DNA of 64,000 bases from Nocardioides caldifontis (GCF_008087345.1 NZ_VHIB01000013.1:83785-147784), one strand, 5' to 3'; positions 32,467-43,231 are shown, counted from the first letter of the stretch. Translations and numbers: made by a program. The notes: generated by a model from the letters alone, not told the origin.

Positions 32467-33464
32467 GCCTGCCCCCCACCGCGACCGGCGCGCAGCACAC
32501 CGCCATCCTGGGGCTCGGGGTCTACCGCCCCAGCCTGGTGGTGCCGAACAGCGAGATCATCGAGGCGATCGACTCCTCCGACGAGTGGATCCAGCAGCGC
32601 TCGGGCATCAAGCAGCGCCGCTTCGCCACCCCGGAGGAGACGGTGCAGATGATGTCCGTCGCCGCCGCCCGCACGGCGGTGGAACGCGCCGGGCTCGACA
32701 TGGCGCAGGTCGACGGCGTCGTCGTCGCGACCGTCACCCACCTGATGCAGACTCCCGCCGTCGCGACCCTGATCGCCCACGAGCTCGGCCTCGACCGGCC
32801 GGCCGCGTTCGACATCAGCGCCGCGTGCGCCGGCTTCTGCCACGGCGTCGCGCTCGCCTCGGACATGATCCGCGGCGGCAGCGCGAAGTACGTGCTGGTG
32901 ATCGGCGTCGAGCGGCTCTCCGACATCCTCGACCTCACCGACCGCGGCACCGCGTTCATCTTCGGAGACGGCGCCGGGGCGGTCGTGGTGGGCCCCTCCG
33001 ACGAGCCCGGCATCGGCCCGGTCGTCTGGGGCTCCGACGGCGAGCAGTCCGACCTGATCCGGCAGCGTGAGGACTGGCGCGACGTGATCGCGTCGGACAA
33101 CCCGCGCATGCCGCACCTGACGATGCAGGGCAACGCGGTCTTCCGCTGGGCCGCCTTCGAGATGGCGAAGGTCGCCCACGAGGCCCTCGACCGCACCGGC
33201 ATCACCGTGGACGACCTCGACGTGTTCGTGCCCCACCAGGCGAACATGCGGATCATCGACGCGATGGCCCGCTCGATGAAGCTCCCGGACCACGTCGCGA
33301 TCGCCCGCGACATCGCCGAGCAGGGCAACACCTCGGCGGCCTCGATCCCCCTCGCGCTCGACCGGCTGATCGAGGACGGCGAGGCCAAGAGCGGTGACAC
33401 CGCGTTGCTCATCGCCTTCGGTGCCGGGCTGGCCTACGCCGCCCAGGTCGTCACCGTCCCCTGA
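32463..33464 (+). CDS. fabH: beta-ketoacyl-ACP synthase III
   Basis: 333 residues. It starts fatty-acid chains by condensing acyl-CoA with malonyl-ACP; in actinobacteria the primers are often branched. The catalytic triad is visible: Cys122 (D-I-S-A-A-C-A-G-F), His258 (V-P-H-Q-A-N-M-R) and Asn289 (G-N-T-S-A-A-S). The ATG overlaps the fabD stop (ATGA), so translation is coupled. Confidence 0.96.
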   Translation: MSLPPTATGAQHTAILGLGVYRPSLVVPNSEIIEAIDSSDEWIQQRSGIKQRRFATPEETVQMMSVAAARTAVERAGLDMAQVDGVVVATVTHLMQTPAVATLIAHELGLDRPAAFDISAACAGFCHGVALASDMIRGGSAKYVLVIGVERLSDILDLTDRGTAFIFGDGAGAVVVGPSDEPGIGPVVWGSDGEQSDLIRQREDWRDVIASDNPRMPHLTMQGNAVFRWAAFEMAKVAHEALDRTGITVDDLDVFVPHQANMRIIDAMARSMKLPDHVAIARDIAEQGNTSAASIPLALDRLIEDGEAKSGDTALLIAFGAGLAYAAQVVTVP

Positions 33465-33560
33465 CCGCCCGCGCGACGAAGCGCCGGCACGCACCACCCC
33501 CGCAACAACGCACGCGACAACTCACAACAACCCACGCAGCCAACCCACGGAGGAGCCCCC

Positions 33561-33806
33561 ATGGCCACCCAGACCGACATCCTCAACGACCTCGCCGCCA
33601 TCGTCGAGGACATCGCCGGCGTCGACGCCGCCGACGTCCAGCTCGACAAGGAGTTCATCGGCGACCTCGACGTCGACTCGCTCTCGATGGTCGAGATCGT
33701 CGTCGCCGCCGAGGAGAAGTTCGGCGTCCGCATCCCCGACGACGAGGTCAAGAACCTCAAGACCGTCGGCGACGCCGTCAACTACATCGACAAGGCCCAG
33801 GGCTGA
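33561..33806 (+). CDS. acpP: acyl carrier protein
   Basis: 81 residues, acidic four-helix ACP. The phosphopantetheine attachment serine is Ser40 in D-L-D-V-D-S-L-S-M-V-E-I. It carries growing acyl chains between FabD, FabH and FabF. A GGAGGAG site lies 7-8 nt before the ATG. The 96-nt spacer after fabH is C/A-rich and low in structure on the + strand, which would favour high ACP translation. Confidence 0.98.
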   Translation: MATQTDILNDLAAIVEDIAGVDAADVQLDKEFIGDLDVDSLSMVEIVVAAEEKFGVRIPDDEVKNLKTVGDAVNYIDKAQG

Positions 33807-33880
33807 GCCCGCGCCGGCGCACCTGCCGGCGCCCTCCTGAGCCGTCCTTGCACCACCGCCCCACCTCCTGAGGAGCCTCC

Positions 33881-35128
<1,248 letters not shown>

Positions 35129-35142
35129 CGTCTGGAGACCGC

Positions 35143-36597
35143 ATGACCACCACCACCGCGCCCGCGGCCCCGCCCGCGCAGGCACGCCGCCCGAAGCTGC
35201 CCCGCGAGCAGGACCCGCGCAACCCGAACTTCCGGCTCGCCGCGCTCCTCGACGAGGGGTCGCTGCGGCTGATCAGCGAGGACGACGACAGCGGCATGCT
35301 CGCCGCCGTCGGCACGGTGGCCGGCACCCCGGTGGTCGCCTTCTGCTCCGACGCCACCGTCATGGGCGGCGCGATGGGCGAGGTCGGCTGCAAGGTCGTG
35401 GTCCGTGCCTACGAACGGGCGATGGCCGACGGGGTCCCGATCGTCGGGCTGTGGCACTCCGGCGGCGCTCGGCTCGCCGAGGGGGTCCGCTCCCTCCACG
35501 CGGTCGGTGAGATCTTCCACGCGATGACGCTGGCCTCCGGCCGGATCCCGCAGATCTCGGTAGTGCTCGGTCCTGCGGCCGGGGGCGCGGCGTACGGCCC
35601 GGCGCTGACCGACGTGGTCGTGCTCGGTCCCGAGGGGCGGATCTTCGTCACCGGTCCCGACGTGGTCCGCTCGGTCACCGGTGAGGACGTCGACATGCTC
35701 CGGCTCGGCGGCCCCGAGCCGCACGGCCGCCGCTCCGGCGTCGTCCACCTGCTCGCGGACAGCGAGGCCCAGGCCCTGCAGAACGCCCGAGACGTGGCGG
35801 CCCTGCTCGGCAGCCAGGGCGTGATGACGCCCGAGCAGGTCGAGCAGCGCGACCTCGCGACGCTCCTTCCGGAGTCGAAGAAGCGGGCCTACGACGTGCA
35901 CCCGCTGGTCGAGGGGGTCCTCGACCAGGGCACCGTCGTCGAGCTGCACGCGAAGTGGGCGCCGAACGTGGTCACTGCCCTCGGTCGCCTCGGCGGACGC
36001 ACCGTCGGTGTGGTCGCCAACAACCCGCTGCGCCTCGGCGGCTGCCTGGACTCCGCCTCGGCGGAGAAGGCAGCCCGGTTCGTGCGGATGTGCGACGCCT
36101 TCGGCGTCCCGCTGGTCGTGCTGGTCGACGTGCCCGGCTACCTCCCCGGCGTCGGCCAGGAGTGGGACGGTGTGGTCCGCCGCGGCGCCAAGCTCCTGCA
36201 CGCCTTCTCGGAGTGCACGGTGCCGCGGGTGACGCTGGTGACCCGCAAGACCTACGGCGGCGCCTACATCGCGATGAACGCACGCTCGCTCGGCGCCACC
36301 AAGGTCTTCGCCTGGCCCGGCGCGGAAGTCGCCGTGATGGGCGCGGTCGCCGCCGTCCGCATCCTGCACCGCCGCAAGCTCCTCGAGGTCGCCCCGGAGC
36401 TCCGCACGCAGGTGGAGAACGAGCTGGCCGCGGAGCACGAGCGGATCGCCGGCGGGGTCGAGGCCGCGGTCGAGATCGGGGTCGTCGACGAGATCGTCTC
36501 CCCGGCCGAGACCCGGCAGGCGCTGGCGGACGCGATCGCCGAGGCGCTCACCGCGCACCCCGGCGCGCGCGGCTCGCACGGCAACATCCCGCTCTGA
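35143..36597 (+). CDS. accD: acyl-CoA carboxylase beta subunit (AccD6-like)
   Basis: 484 residues, carboxyltransferase of an acetyl/propionyl-CoA carboxylase; it makes malonyl-CoA for FabD and FabH with a biotinylated alpha subunit encoded elsewhere. Crotonase-like oxyanion motifs G-G-A-M-G-E-V-G and L-G-P-A-A-G-G-A-A-Y-G are in the N half; D-V-P-G-Y-L-P-G and K-T-Y-G-G-A-Y-I-A-M in the C half. The position at the end of the fab operon matches accD6 (Rv2247). It begins 14 nt after fabF. Confidence 0.94.
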   Translation: MTTTTAPAAPPAQARRPKLPREQDPRNPNFRLAALLDEGSLRLISEDDDSGMLAAVGTVAGTPVVAFCSDATVMGGAMGEVGCKVVVRAYERAMADGVPIVGLWHSGGARLAEGVRSLHAVGEIFHAMTLASGRIPQISVVLGPAAGGAAYGPALTDVVVLGPEGRIFVTGPDVVRSVTGEDVDMLRLGGPEPHGRRSGVVHLLADSEAQALQNARDVAALLGSQGVMTPEQVEQRDLATLLPESKKRAYDVHPLVEGVLDQGTVVELHAKWAPNVVTALGRLGGRTVGVVANNPLRLGGCLDSASAEKAARFVRMCDAFGVPLVVLVDVPGYLPGVGQEWDGVVRRGAKLLHAFSECTVPRVTLVTRKTYGGAYIAMNARSLGATKVFAWPGAEVAVMGAVAAVRILHRRKLLEVAPELRTQVENELAAEHERIAGGVEAAVEIGVVDEIVSPAETRQALADAIAEALTAHPGARGSHGNIPL

Positions 36598-36625
36598 GCC
36601 GCCGCTGCTCCGCCATGATGGGCGG

Positions 36626-37801
36626 GTGGACGTCGGCAGCGTGGAGCAGCGCAGGGCACGGCTGGTGGTCCGGCACCACCTCCGCGGCGACGCCGCGGAC
36701 CCGGTGGCTGCCGCGCGTGCGGTGCTCGCGCTCCACGCGACCGATCCCGCGACGGTGTACCTCTCGGTCCTGAGCCGCTGCCGCACCGCGTCGTACGACG
36801 ACGTGGCGGAGGCCCTCTACGAGGCCCGCTCGCTCGTGCGGATGATGGCGATGCGCCGCACGATGTTCGTGGTCCCCGCCGAGCACGTCCCGGTGGTGCA
36901 CCACGGAGCCTCGCTCGACGTGGCCGCGACGCTGCGCCGGCGGCTCGTCAAGGAGCTCACCACCGGACCCACCGACCCCGAGCTGCCCGACGACGTCGAC
37001 GGCTGGCTGAGGGCGCTGGAGGGCGAGGTCGAGCAGGCGGTGCGCGAGCTGGGCACCGCCTCCGGCGCGCAGCTGGCCAAGGCGGTCCCCGGGCTGCGGA
37101 CCGCGCTGCTCCCCCGCACCACCAAGAAGTACGACGTCCGGCGGGCCGTCACCTCGCAGGTCCTCGTGCTCATGGGCACCGAGGGGCGGCTGGTGCGCCA
37201 CCGTCCGCTCGGCTCCTGGACCTCCCGCCAGCACACCTGGACGGCAGCGTCGACGTGCTGGCCGGACGGGATCGCCGAGCCCGGCGACGCGCGGGCCGCC
37301 CTGGCCGAGGCGTACCTCCGGTGCTTCGGGCCCGCCACCGAGGCCGACGTCGCCTGGTGGACGGGGTGGCCGCTCGGAACCACCCGCAAGGCGCTCGCCG
37401 CACTTGATGTCGTGACCACGGAGGCGGGCCACGTGCTGGCCGACGACGCCGACCCGGTGGAGCCCCCGGCGCCGACCGCCGCGCTGCTGCCGGCGCTCGA
37501 CGCGACCCCGATGGGGTGGAAGCAGCGGGAGTGGTTCCTCCCCGAGGACAGCCGGCCGCTCTACGACACCTTCGGCAACATCGGCCCCACGGTGTGGTGG
37601 GGCGGCGAGGTCGTCGGCGGCTGGGCGGTGCGCGCCGACGGGACGGTCGCCGTCCGGCTGCTGGCCGAGCGCGGCACGGAGGCCGTCGAGGCGGTCGAGG
37701 CGGAGCGGGTGCGGCTCGAGAAGACGCTCGGGGGCACCGCGGTGGTGCCGAGCTTCCCCACGCCGCTGGAGCGCGAGCTGCGCGCTACATCGACTCCTTG
37801 A
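36626..37801 (+). CDS. AlkZ-like winged-helix protein (HTH_42 / YcaQ family)
   Basis: 391 residues. It resembles the winged-helix HTH_42 superfamily, whose members Streptomyces AlkZ and E. coli YcaQ are DNA glycosylases that unhook interstrand crosslinks. L-H-A-T-D-P-A-T-V-Y-L near the N-terminus replaces the Q-x-Q/Q-x-D catalytic loop found in active enzymes, so the reaction is uncertain. The GTG at 36626 has CATGAT 6 nt upstream, suggesting a leaderless start. Its 3' end overlaps the BLUF gene by 17 bp. Confidence 0.78.
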   Translation: MDVGSVEQRRARLVVRHHLRGDAADPVAAARAVLALHATDPATVYLSVLSRCRTASYDDVAEALYEARSLVRMMAMRRTMFVVPAEHVPVVHHGASLDVAATLRRRLVKELTTGPTDPELPDDVDGWLRALEGEVEQAVRELGTASGAQLAKAVPGLRTALLPRTTKKYDVRRAVTSQVLVLMGTEGRLVRHRPLGSWTSRQHTWTAASTCWPDGIAEPGDARAALAEAYLRCFGPATEADVAWWTGWPLGTTRKALAALDVVTTEAGHVLADDADPVEPPAPTAALLPALDATPMGWKQREWFLPEDSRPLYDTFGNIGPTVWWGGEVVGGWAVRADGTVAVRLLAERGTEAVEAVEAERVRLEKTLGGTAVVPSFPTPLERELRATSTP

Positions 37802-38201
37802 ACGTCGTCAACAGGCGGCGGGCCGCACCCGGGTCCTCGGTGAGCTCCGGTCCGTCGAGCGGGGTGTTGAGGAACGCGCTGTAACCCGGCGCCGCCTTCG
37901 CCTCGTCGGTCTCGAGGTCGCGGAAGGCCATCGTCCAGTCCTCGAACTGCCGCTGGTCGACGGTGTCCTCGAGGAGCACCAGGAGTCCCCGGTGGCGCGC
38001 GTCCAGGGCGATGCGCGCGTAGGTCTCGCGGACGGCCGGCTCCTCGCCCTCCAGCACCTGCATGAGGTTGCCGTCCTTGTAGAGCAGCATCCCGGTGATG
38101 CCGGCGGCGGCGTTGTTGCGCCGGCTCACGGCGAGGAACTGCTCCAGCTCGTCACGGTCGAGGAGCTCCGTGGCCGAGCTGACGTAGACGAGGCTGTGCA
38201 C
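37785..38201 (-). CDS. stand-alone BLUF-domain blue-light receptor
   Basis: 138 residues. A BLUF domain binds FAD and senses blue light. The signature residues are present: Tyr in S-L-V-Y-V-S-S-A, Asn in R-R-N-N-A-A-A-G-I-T-G-M-L-L-Y and Gln in G-N-L-M-Q-V-L-E-G; a tryptophan lies in the F-E-D-W-T-M-A-F segment. No output domain is fused, so it must act through a partner. GTG at 38201 with GGGGGAG just upstream. DUF3145 precedes it by 19 bp on the same strand. Confidence 0.9.
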   Translation of the reverse strand: MHSLVYVSSATELLDRDELEQFLAVSRRNNAAAGITGMLLYKDGNLMQVLEGEEPAVRETYARIALDARHRGLLVLLEDTVDQRQFEDWTMAFRDLETDEAKAAPGYSAFLNTPLDGPELTEDPGAARRLLTTFKESM

Positions 38202-38220
38202 ATCTCCCCCGGCGTGTGGT

Positions 38221-38727
38221 TCAGACGACCTGGTGCAGCCAGCGTACGGGCGCGCCGTCCCCGGCGTGGCGGAACGTCTCCAGCTCGTCGTCCCACGGCT
38301 TGCCGAGCAGCCGCTCGACCTCGAGCTCCAACGTGGACTCCCCGAGGGTCGCCTTGACGACCGCTGCCTTGAGCCGGTCCTCGGGGATCATGATGTCCCC
38401 ATGGATGCCGGTGACGGCGTGGAAGACCCCGAGCTCGGGGGTGTAGGAGTAGCGCGACCCCTCGGTGGAGGTCGTCGGCTCCTCGGTGATCTCGAACCGG
38501 AGGTGGTTCCAGCCGCGCAGCGCGGAGGCGATCGCTGCGGCCGTGCCCACCTCACCGACCCAGGAGTACTCGGCCCGGTAGGCCCCCGCCTGGGCAGGCT
38601 GAGGCGTCCACTCCAGGCTGACGGCATTGCCGAGCACGCCCCCGAGCGCCCACTCGATGTGCGGGCACAGCGCGGACGGCGCCGAGTGGACGTAGATGAC
38701 GCCTCTGGTCGCTTGACGTGAAGTCAC
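38221..38727 (-). CDS. DUF3145 family protein
   Basis: 168 residues, resembling an actinobacteria-specific family of unknown function. Conserved segments include R-G-V-I-Y-V-H-S-A-P, C-P-H-I-E-W-A-L-G-G and P-W-D-D-E-L-E-T-F-R-H-A-G-D-G-A-P-V-R-W-L-H. GTG at 38727 with GGGAGG about 5 nt upstream. Likely co-transcribed with the BLUF gene. Confidence 0.9.
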   Translation of the reverse strand: MTSRQATRGVIYVHSAPSALCPHIEWALGGVLGNAVSLEWTPQPAQAGAYRAEYSWVGEVGTAAAIASALRGWNHLRFEITEEPTTSTEGSRYSYTPELGVFHAVTGIHGDIMIPEDRLKAAVVKATLGESTLELEVERLLGKPWDDELETFRHAGDGAPVRWLHQVV

Positions 38728-38830
38728 CGTGGCCTCCCTGATGGTGATCCGGCGCGAGGTACGCCTTCCCCAGCGATCTCGGATGGATCCCGACCGGGAG
38801 CACGGTCAGCGGTCTGCAGTTGTGGGCTCT

Positions 38831-38836
38831 ATTGTG
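38831..38836 (-). promoter_or_regulatory. possible -10 element of the DUF3145-BLUF unit
   Basis: CACAAT on the minus strand with TGGCAA 17 nt upstream, about 100 nt before the DUF3145 start. The 38728-38895 gap is relatively AT-rich here; a long 5' leader would result. Confidence 0.3.
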
Positions 38837-38895
38837 CGGCACTTCTGTCGCTTTTGCCACAGGTTTCCCAGAAGTTGTCCAGTCACTCCTCCGCC

Positions 38896-39819
38896 TCAGC
38901 GCGCCTTGAGCCGGGTGTTCGGGAGCGGCGGGGCGAGCAGCCGGGGGCCGTCGAACCCGGCCACCTGGCCGAACCGCTCGGGGACGTCGTCCACCCCGGA
39001 GCCGTTCCAGGCCTCCCGCATCTCGACGACCTCCTCGTGGCTGCGGCCGATGAAGTTCCACCACATCACCAGCTGCTCCTGGAAGGGCTCGCCGCCCAGC
39101 AGCAGCGCGATGCCGCCCTCGGGGGCGCCGACGGTCAGCGTGGCGCTCCGCTCGGGCAGGTGCACGAGCCGGTGGCGCTCCAGCGGGGCGCCGGCCACCT
39201 CGAGCGGGTGGTCCACGGCGAGCACGGCGTGCTCGAACCCGGCCTCGACGGGCAGCGTGACCGAGGCGCCCGGCTCCATCCGCAGCTCCGCACCGACCAG
39301 CGGGGAGTACGCCGGAGCCGGGGACGCGTGACCCGCGAGCGACCCCACCATCACGGTCACCCGCACCCCGTCCTCGGCGAAGGACGGCAGCTCGGCCAGG
39401 TGGGTGAAGTCGGCCGGCGCGGAGTCCCGGTGCTCGTCGGGCAGCGCCACCCACAGCTGGACGCCGTGGAGGAGCCGCGGGGCGTCCTCCGGCGAAACCT
39501 CGGCGTGGCAGATGCCGTGCCCCGCGGTCATGACGTTGAGCTGGCCCGGCCGGATCAGCTGGTCGGAGCCGAGGCTGTCGGTGTGCCGGCCGAGCCCCTC
39601 GAAGAGCCAGGTCACCGTCTGGAGCCCGGTGTGCGGGTGCGGCGGCACCCACATCCCCCCGACCTCCTTGATGTCGTCGGGCCCGTAGTGGTCGAGGAAG
39701 CACCACGCGCCCACCGTCCGGCGCACCTTGTGCGGGAGCAGCCGGCGGACGTGGGTCGTGCGCCCGAGCAGCACGTCGCGGGGCTCGAGGACGTCGTGGT
39801 CGGTGTCGAACGTGCTCAC
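38896..39819 (-). CDS. pirin family protein
   Basis: 307 residues, bicupin pirin. The N-terminal cupin metal ligands are visible in H-P-H-T-G-L-Q-T-V-T and G-H-G-I-C-H-A-E. Bacterial pirins include quercetinases; a regulatory role for pyruvate dehydrogenase has also been reported. The GTG at 39819 (V-S-T-F-D) has CAGACT 6 nt upstream, a leaderless-type start; longer in-frame starts lack support. Confidence 0.9.
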   Translation of the reverse strand: MSTFDTDHDVLEPRDVLLGRTTHVRRLLPHKVRRTVGAWCFLDHYGPDDIKEVGGMWVPPHPHTGLQTVTWLFEGLGRHTDSLGSDQLIRPGQLNVMTAGHGICHAEVSPEDAPRLLHGVQLWVALPDEHRDSAPADFTHLAELPSFAEDGVRVTVMVGSLAGHASPAPAYSPLVGAELRMEPGASVTLPVEAGFEHAVLAVDHPLEVAGAPLERHRLVHLPERSATLTVGAPEGGIALLLGGEPFQEQLVMWWNFIGRSHEEVVEMREAWNGSGVDDVPERFGQVAGFDGPRLLAPPLPNTRLKAR

Positions 39820-39916
39820 CACCCCAGTCTGCACCCGATCGTGGGCGGGCAGCCTGTGTGAAGCGTCAGCGAGCGGGGCATTCCTTCCCGCGGGGGACTC
39901 ACGTGAGGAGCGGGTC

Positions 39917-41398
39917 ATGGTCGAGCACACCGCAGCGGCCGACGTGCCGAAGGAGGAAGGCACCTCCGAGCTCAAGCGCGTCATGGGGCCGAAGCTGTTG
40001 CTGCTGTTCATCGTCGGCGACATCCTCGGCGCCGGTGTCTACGCGGTCACCGGCGACATCGCGGCGCAGGTCGGCGGGATGGCCTGGTTGCCGTTCCTCC
40101 TCGCCTTCACGGTCGCCGGGCTGACGGCGCTCGCCTACCTCGAGCTGGTCACCAAGTACCCCCAGGCCGCCGGCGCCGCGCTCTACGCCCACAAGGCGTT
40201 CGGGCTCCACTTCGTCACCTTCCTGGTCGCGTTCGCGGTGGTCTGCTCCGGCATCACGAGCGCCTCGACCTCCTCCGGGCTGCTGGCCAGCAACCTGCTG
40301 ATCGGCCTCGACCGCACCGTCGGGGACGACGGCGGACTCGAGTGGTTCTCGGTGCCCACCGGCGAGACCACCGCCGTGGTCGTGGCGCTCCTGTTCATCC
40401 TGCTCCTCGCGCTGATCAACCTGCGCGGCGTCAACGAGAGCGTGAAGTTCAACGTGGTGCTCACCCTGGTGGAGCTGCTCGCGCTCGCCATCGTGATCGC
40501 GATCGGGTTCTACGCGATGGCCCGGAACGGAGCCGAGCCCTCACGGGTCGTGGAGTTCACCGGGACCGGCGACGTGAGCGCGATCGTCGCGGTGACCATC
40601 GCGACCGCGATCGCGTTCTTCTCGATGGTGGGGTTCGAGGACTCGGTCAACATGGTCGAGGAGACCCGGGACCCACGGAAGGTGTTCCCCCGCGCCATGC
40701 TCACCGGCCTGGGGATCGCGGTGGTGATCTACATGCTGGTCGCGGTCGCCGTCGTCATGGTGCTCTCGCTGGACGAGATCGCCGAGGGCGCCGGCACCGA
40801 GGAGGGCGTGCTCCTCACGGTCGTCACTCAGGGGCTGCCGGACTTCCCCGCCGGCACGATCTTCCCGTTCCTGACCGTCTTCGCGGTCGCCAACACCGCG
40901 CTGATCAACATGCTGATGGCGAGCCGGCTGATCTACGGCATGGCGCGGCAGGACGTCCTGCCGCGCCACCTCGGCTCCGTTCTTCCTGGCCGTCGGTCGC
41001 CGTGGACCGCGATCGCGTTCACCACGAGCATCGCGCTGGTGCTCATCGTCGTGGTGAGCCAGCTCGCCGACAGCTCGGTGACCGCGCTGTCCGGGACGAC
41101 CGGGCTCCTCCTGCTGTGCGTGTTCACGGTGGTGAACGTCGCCGCCCTCGTCCTCCGCCGGGACGACCCGCACCGGGAGTCGTTCCGGGCGCCCACGTTC
41201 GCGCCGGTGCTGGGTGCGGTGTTCTGTGCTTACCTGATCGGCCCCTGGGCGCGGACCGACGAGCAGATGATCCAGTACCGCATCGCCGGCGTGATGATCC
41301 TCGTCGGCGTCGCGCTCTGGCTGTTCACCTGGTTCGTCAACCGCCGGATCCGGCACACGGAGACCGGCTTCAAGGACGTCGAGCACCTCGACAGCTGA
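39917..41398 (+). CDS. APC-superfamily amino acid permease
   Basis: 493 residues with about twelve membrane helices. The N-terminal helix carries F-I-V-G-D-I-L-G-A-G-V-Y-A-V-T-G, the unwound G-x-G-x-G/substrate site of APC transporters. F-S-M-V-G-F-E-D-S-V-N-M-V-E-E-T lies in helix 6 and the following loop. It most resembles cationic or broad-range amino acid permeases; substrate not assigned. ATG at 39917 has GAGGAG 8 nt upstream. Its 3' end overlaps the convergent response-regulator gene by 29 bp. Confidence 0.9.
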   Translation: MVEHTAAADVPKEEGTSELKRVMGPKLLLLFIVGDILGAGVYAVTGDIAAQVGGMAWLPFLLAFTVAGLTALAYLELVTKYPQAAGAALYAHKAFGLHFVTFLVAFAVVCSGITSASTSSGLLASNLLIGLDRTVGDDGGLEWFSVPTGETTAVVVALLFILLLALINLRGVNESVKFNVVLTLVELLALAIVIAIGFYAMARNGAEPSRVVEFTGTGDVSAIVAVTIATAIAFFSMVGFEDSVNMVEETRDPRKVFPRAMLTGLGIAVVIYMLVAVAVVMVLSLDEIAEGAGTEEGVLLTVVTQGLPDFPAGTIFPFLTVFAVANTALINMLMASRLIYGMARQDVLPRHLGSVLPGRRSPWTAIAFTTSIALVLIVVVSQLADSSVTALSGTTGLLLLCVFTVVNVAALVLRRDDPHRESFRAPTFAPVLGAVFCAYLIGPWARTDEQMIQYRIAGVMILVGVALWLFTWFVNRRIRHTETGFKDVEHLDS

Positions 41399-42068
41399 CG
41401 TCCGGCTCGCCGGGTCGCACCAACCCCGACTCGTAGGCGAGGACCACGGCCTGGGTGCGATTGGCCAGCGAGAGCTTCGCCAGCATCCGGTTGAGGTGGC
41501 TCTTGACCGTCGCCTCTCCCAGCACGAGCCGTTCCGCGACCTCGGCATTCGAGAGTCCTCGCGCGACCAGCCGCAGCACGTCCACCTCCCGGTCGGTCAG
41601 AGGCTCGAGCTCGGCCGGGCGCTCGGGACCGGGACGGGGCATGGTGACGAACTGCTCGATCAGCCGGCGGGTCAGCGCGGGCGCGAGCAGCGCCTCGCCG
41701 GCAGCGGCGAGGCGCACCGCGTCGACGAGGACGTCGCGGGCGACGTCCTTGGTGAGGAAGCCGGTGGCGCCCGCCCGCAGGGCGTCGTAGACGTGGCGGT
41801 CCCGGTCGAAGGTCGTGAGCACGACGACCTTCGGGAGCGGCTCGAACCCGAGACTCGTCACCTGGCGCGTGGCCTCGACCCCGTCCGTGCCGGGCATCCG
41901 GAGGTCCATCAGCACGACGTCGGGCCGCAGCTCGCGGCACAGCTGCACCGCAACCGCGCCGTCCTCCGCCTCGCCGACGACGTCGAGCCCCTCTTGAGCC
42001 TCGAGGATCAGTCGGAGCCCGGTCCGCACCAACGCCTGGTCGTCGGCCAGCAGCACCCTGACGGTCAC
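41370..42068 (-). CDS. LuxR/NarL-type response regulator, system A
   Basis: 232 residues. Receiver with L-L-A-D-D-Q, phosphoacceptor Asp in V-V-L-M-D-L-R-M-P-G and K in L-T-K-D-V. The LuxR helix-turn-helix (L-T-D-R-E-V-D-V-L-R-L-V-A-R-G-L-S-N-A-E) is C-terminal, with about 20 further residues. The GTG overlaps the kinase stop (GTGA). Paralogous to the regulator at 44911-45597. Confidence 0.93.
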   Translation of the reverse strand: MTVRVLLADDQALVRTGLRLILEAQEGLDVVGEAEDGAVAVQLCRELRPDVVLMDLRMPGTDGVEATRQVTSLGFEPLPKVVVLTTFDRDRHVYDALRAGATGFLTKDVARDVLVDAVRLAAAGEALLAPALTRRLIEQFVTMPRPGPERPAELEPLTDREVDVLRLVARGLSNAEVAERLVLGEATVKSHLNRMLAKLSLANRTQAVVLAYESGLVRPGEPDVSCRGARRP

Positions 42069-43231
42069 GGCAGCACCGCCCTGCGGGTCGGCTCGCCCCG
42101 TAGCGGCAACGTCGCCTCGACGACGAAGCCGTCGCTGGTCGGTCGGGCGTGCACGGTCCCGCCGTACAGCGCGGTCCGCTCGCGCATCCCGACCAGGCCG
42201 TGTCCCCGACCCTCCGTCACGCCGGACGGCTCTCCGGTGCTGGTGACCGTGAGCCTCAGCTCGTCGGACCGGTGCTCGACGAGGACCACCGCGCGGCCGC
42301 CGCGGCCGGCGTGCTTCAACGCGTTGGTCACCGCCTCCTGCACGATGCGGTACGCCGACAGCTCGATGCCCGGCGGCAAGGTCCGCGCCTCGCCCACGGT
42401 GCGCACCTCGACCGCGAGGCCGGCGGCGCGCGCCCGGTCGACCATCGCCGGGAGCTGGCGGAGCGACGGCTGTGCCGCAGCCGGCTCCTCCCCCTGCCGG
42501 AGGATGCCGACCAGCGCTCCCATCTCCACCAACGATTCGCGAGCGGTGCGCTCGATGGCCTCCAACGGCGCCCGGGCCCGCTCCGGCGATCGGTCCAGGA
42601 GCTCCAGCGCGGCCCCCGCCTGCAGGGCGATGGCACTCACCCCGTGCGCCACCACGTCGTGCAGCTCGTTGGCGATCCTCAGCCTCTCCGCGGCCACCGC
42701 TTCCGCCTCCGCCTCCTGAGCCTCGCGGGTGCGGCGCCGGGAGGCGACGTACCTGCCGGCCAGCCAGGTCGAGCCCAGCACCAACCACCAGTACGACGCC
42801 TCGCCCACGTCCTGTGCCGTGCGGATCTGGGCGTCGAAGGCGTCGTGCACGGCCGTCGCGCAGGCCGTGACGCCGAGCCCGATCCAGCCGCGGACGCGGT
42901 CCGCGTAGCACCCCACGGCATAGACGAGCGCGAGGCCGGGGGCGACGAGCAGCAGCCCGATCGGCGCGTCCTGGCTGGTCACGGCCTGCACCGCCACCGC
43001 CGCCATCGCCACGCACGTCGCTGCGAGTGGAGCCGACCTGCGCCACGCCACGGGGGCCGTGACGAGGAGGAACAACACGCTGTTGAGCGGCTGCGAACCA
43101 GGGACGGGGTCGTCACCCCACACGGCGAGGTCCGGGGCCCAGACGTCGGTCTGCGCCAGCGCGCTGATCCCCACGGCCAGCGCGACGTCACCCGCGGAGC
43201 GAGGCCGACGCGAGCGAGCGGTCGTGGACAC
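42065..43231 (-). CDS. HisKA_3 sensor histidine kinase, system A
   Basis: 388 residues. Four to five membrane helices with little extracytoplasmic sequence make up the first 165 residues. A dimerisation/phosphoacceptor helix follows with R-I-A-N-E-L-H-D-V-V-A-H-G-V-S, and a HATPase with N-A-L-K-H-A and G-H-G-L-V-G-M-R-E-R. The GTG at 43231 has TACGGT at 43238-43243 exactly 6 nt upstream and no ribosome-binding site, so it is probably leaderless. It is divergent from the membrane protein at 43408. Confidence 0.92.
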   Translation of the reverse strand: MSTTARSRRPRSAGDVALAVGISALAQTDVWAPDLAVWGDDPVPGSQPLNSVLFLLVTAPVAWRRSAPLAATCVAMAAVAVQAVTSQDAPIGLLLVAPGLALVYAVGCYADRVRGWIGLGVTACATAVHDAFDAQIRTAQDVGEASYWWLVLGSTWLAGRYVASRRRTREAQEAEAEAVAAERLRIANELHDVVAHGVSAIALQAGAALELLDRSPERARAPLEAIERTARESLVEMGALVGILRQGEEPAAAQPSLRQLPAMVDRARAAGLAVEVRTVGEARTLPPGIELSAYRIVQEAVTNALKHAGRGGRAVVLVEHRSDELRLTVTSTGEPSGVTEGRGHGLVGMRERTALYGGTVHARPTSDGFVVEATLPLRGEPTRRAVLP

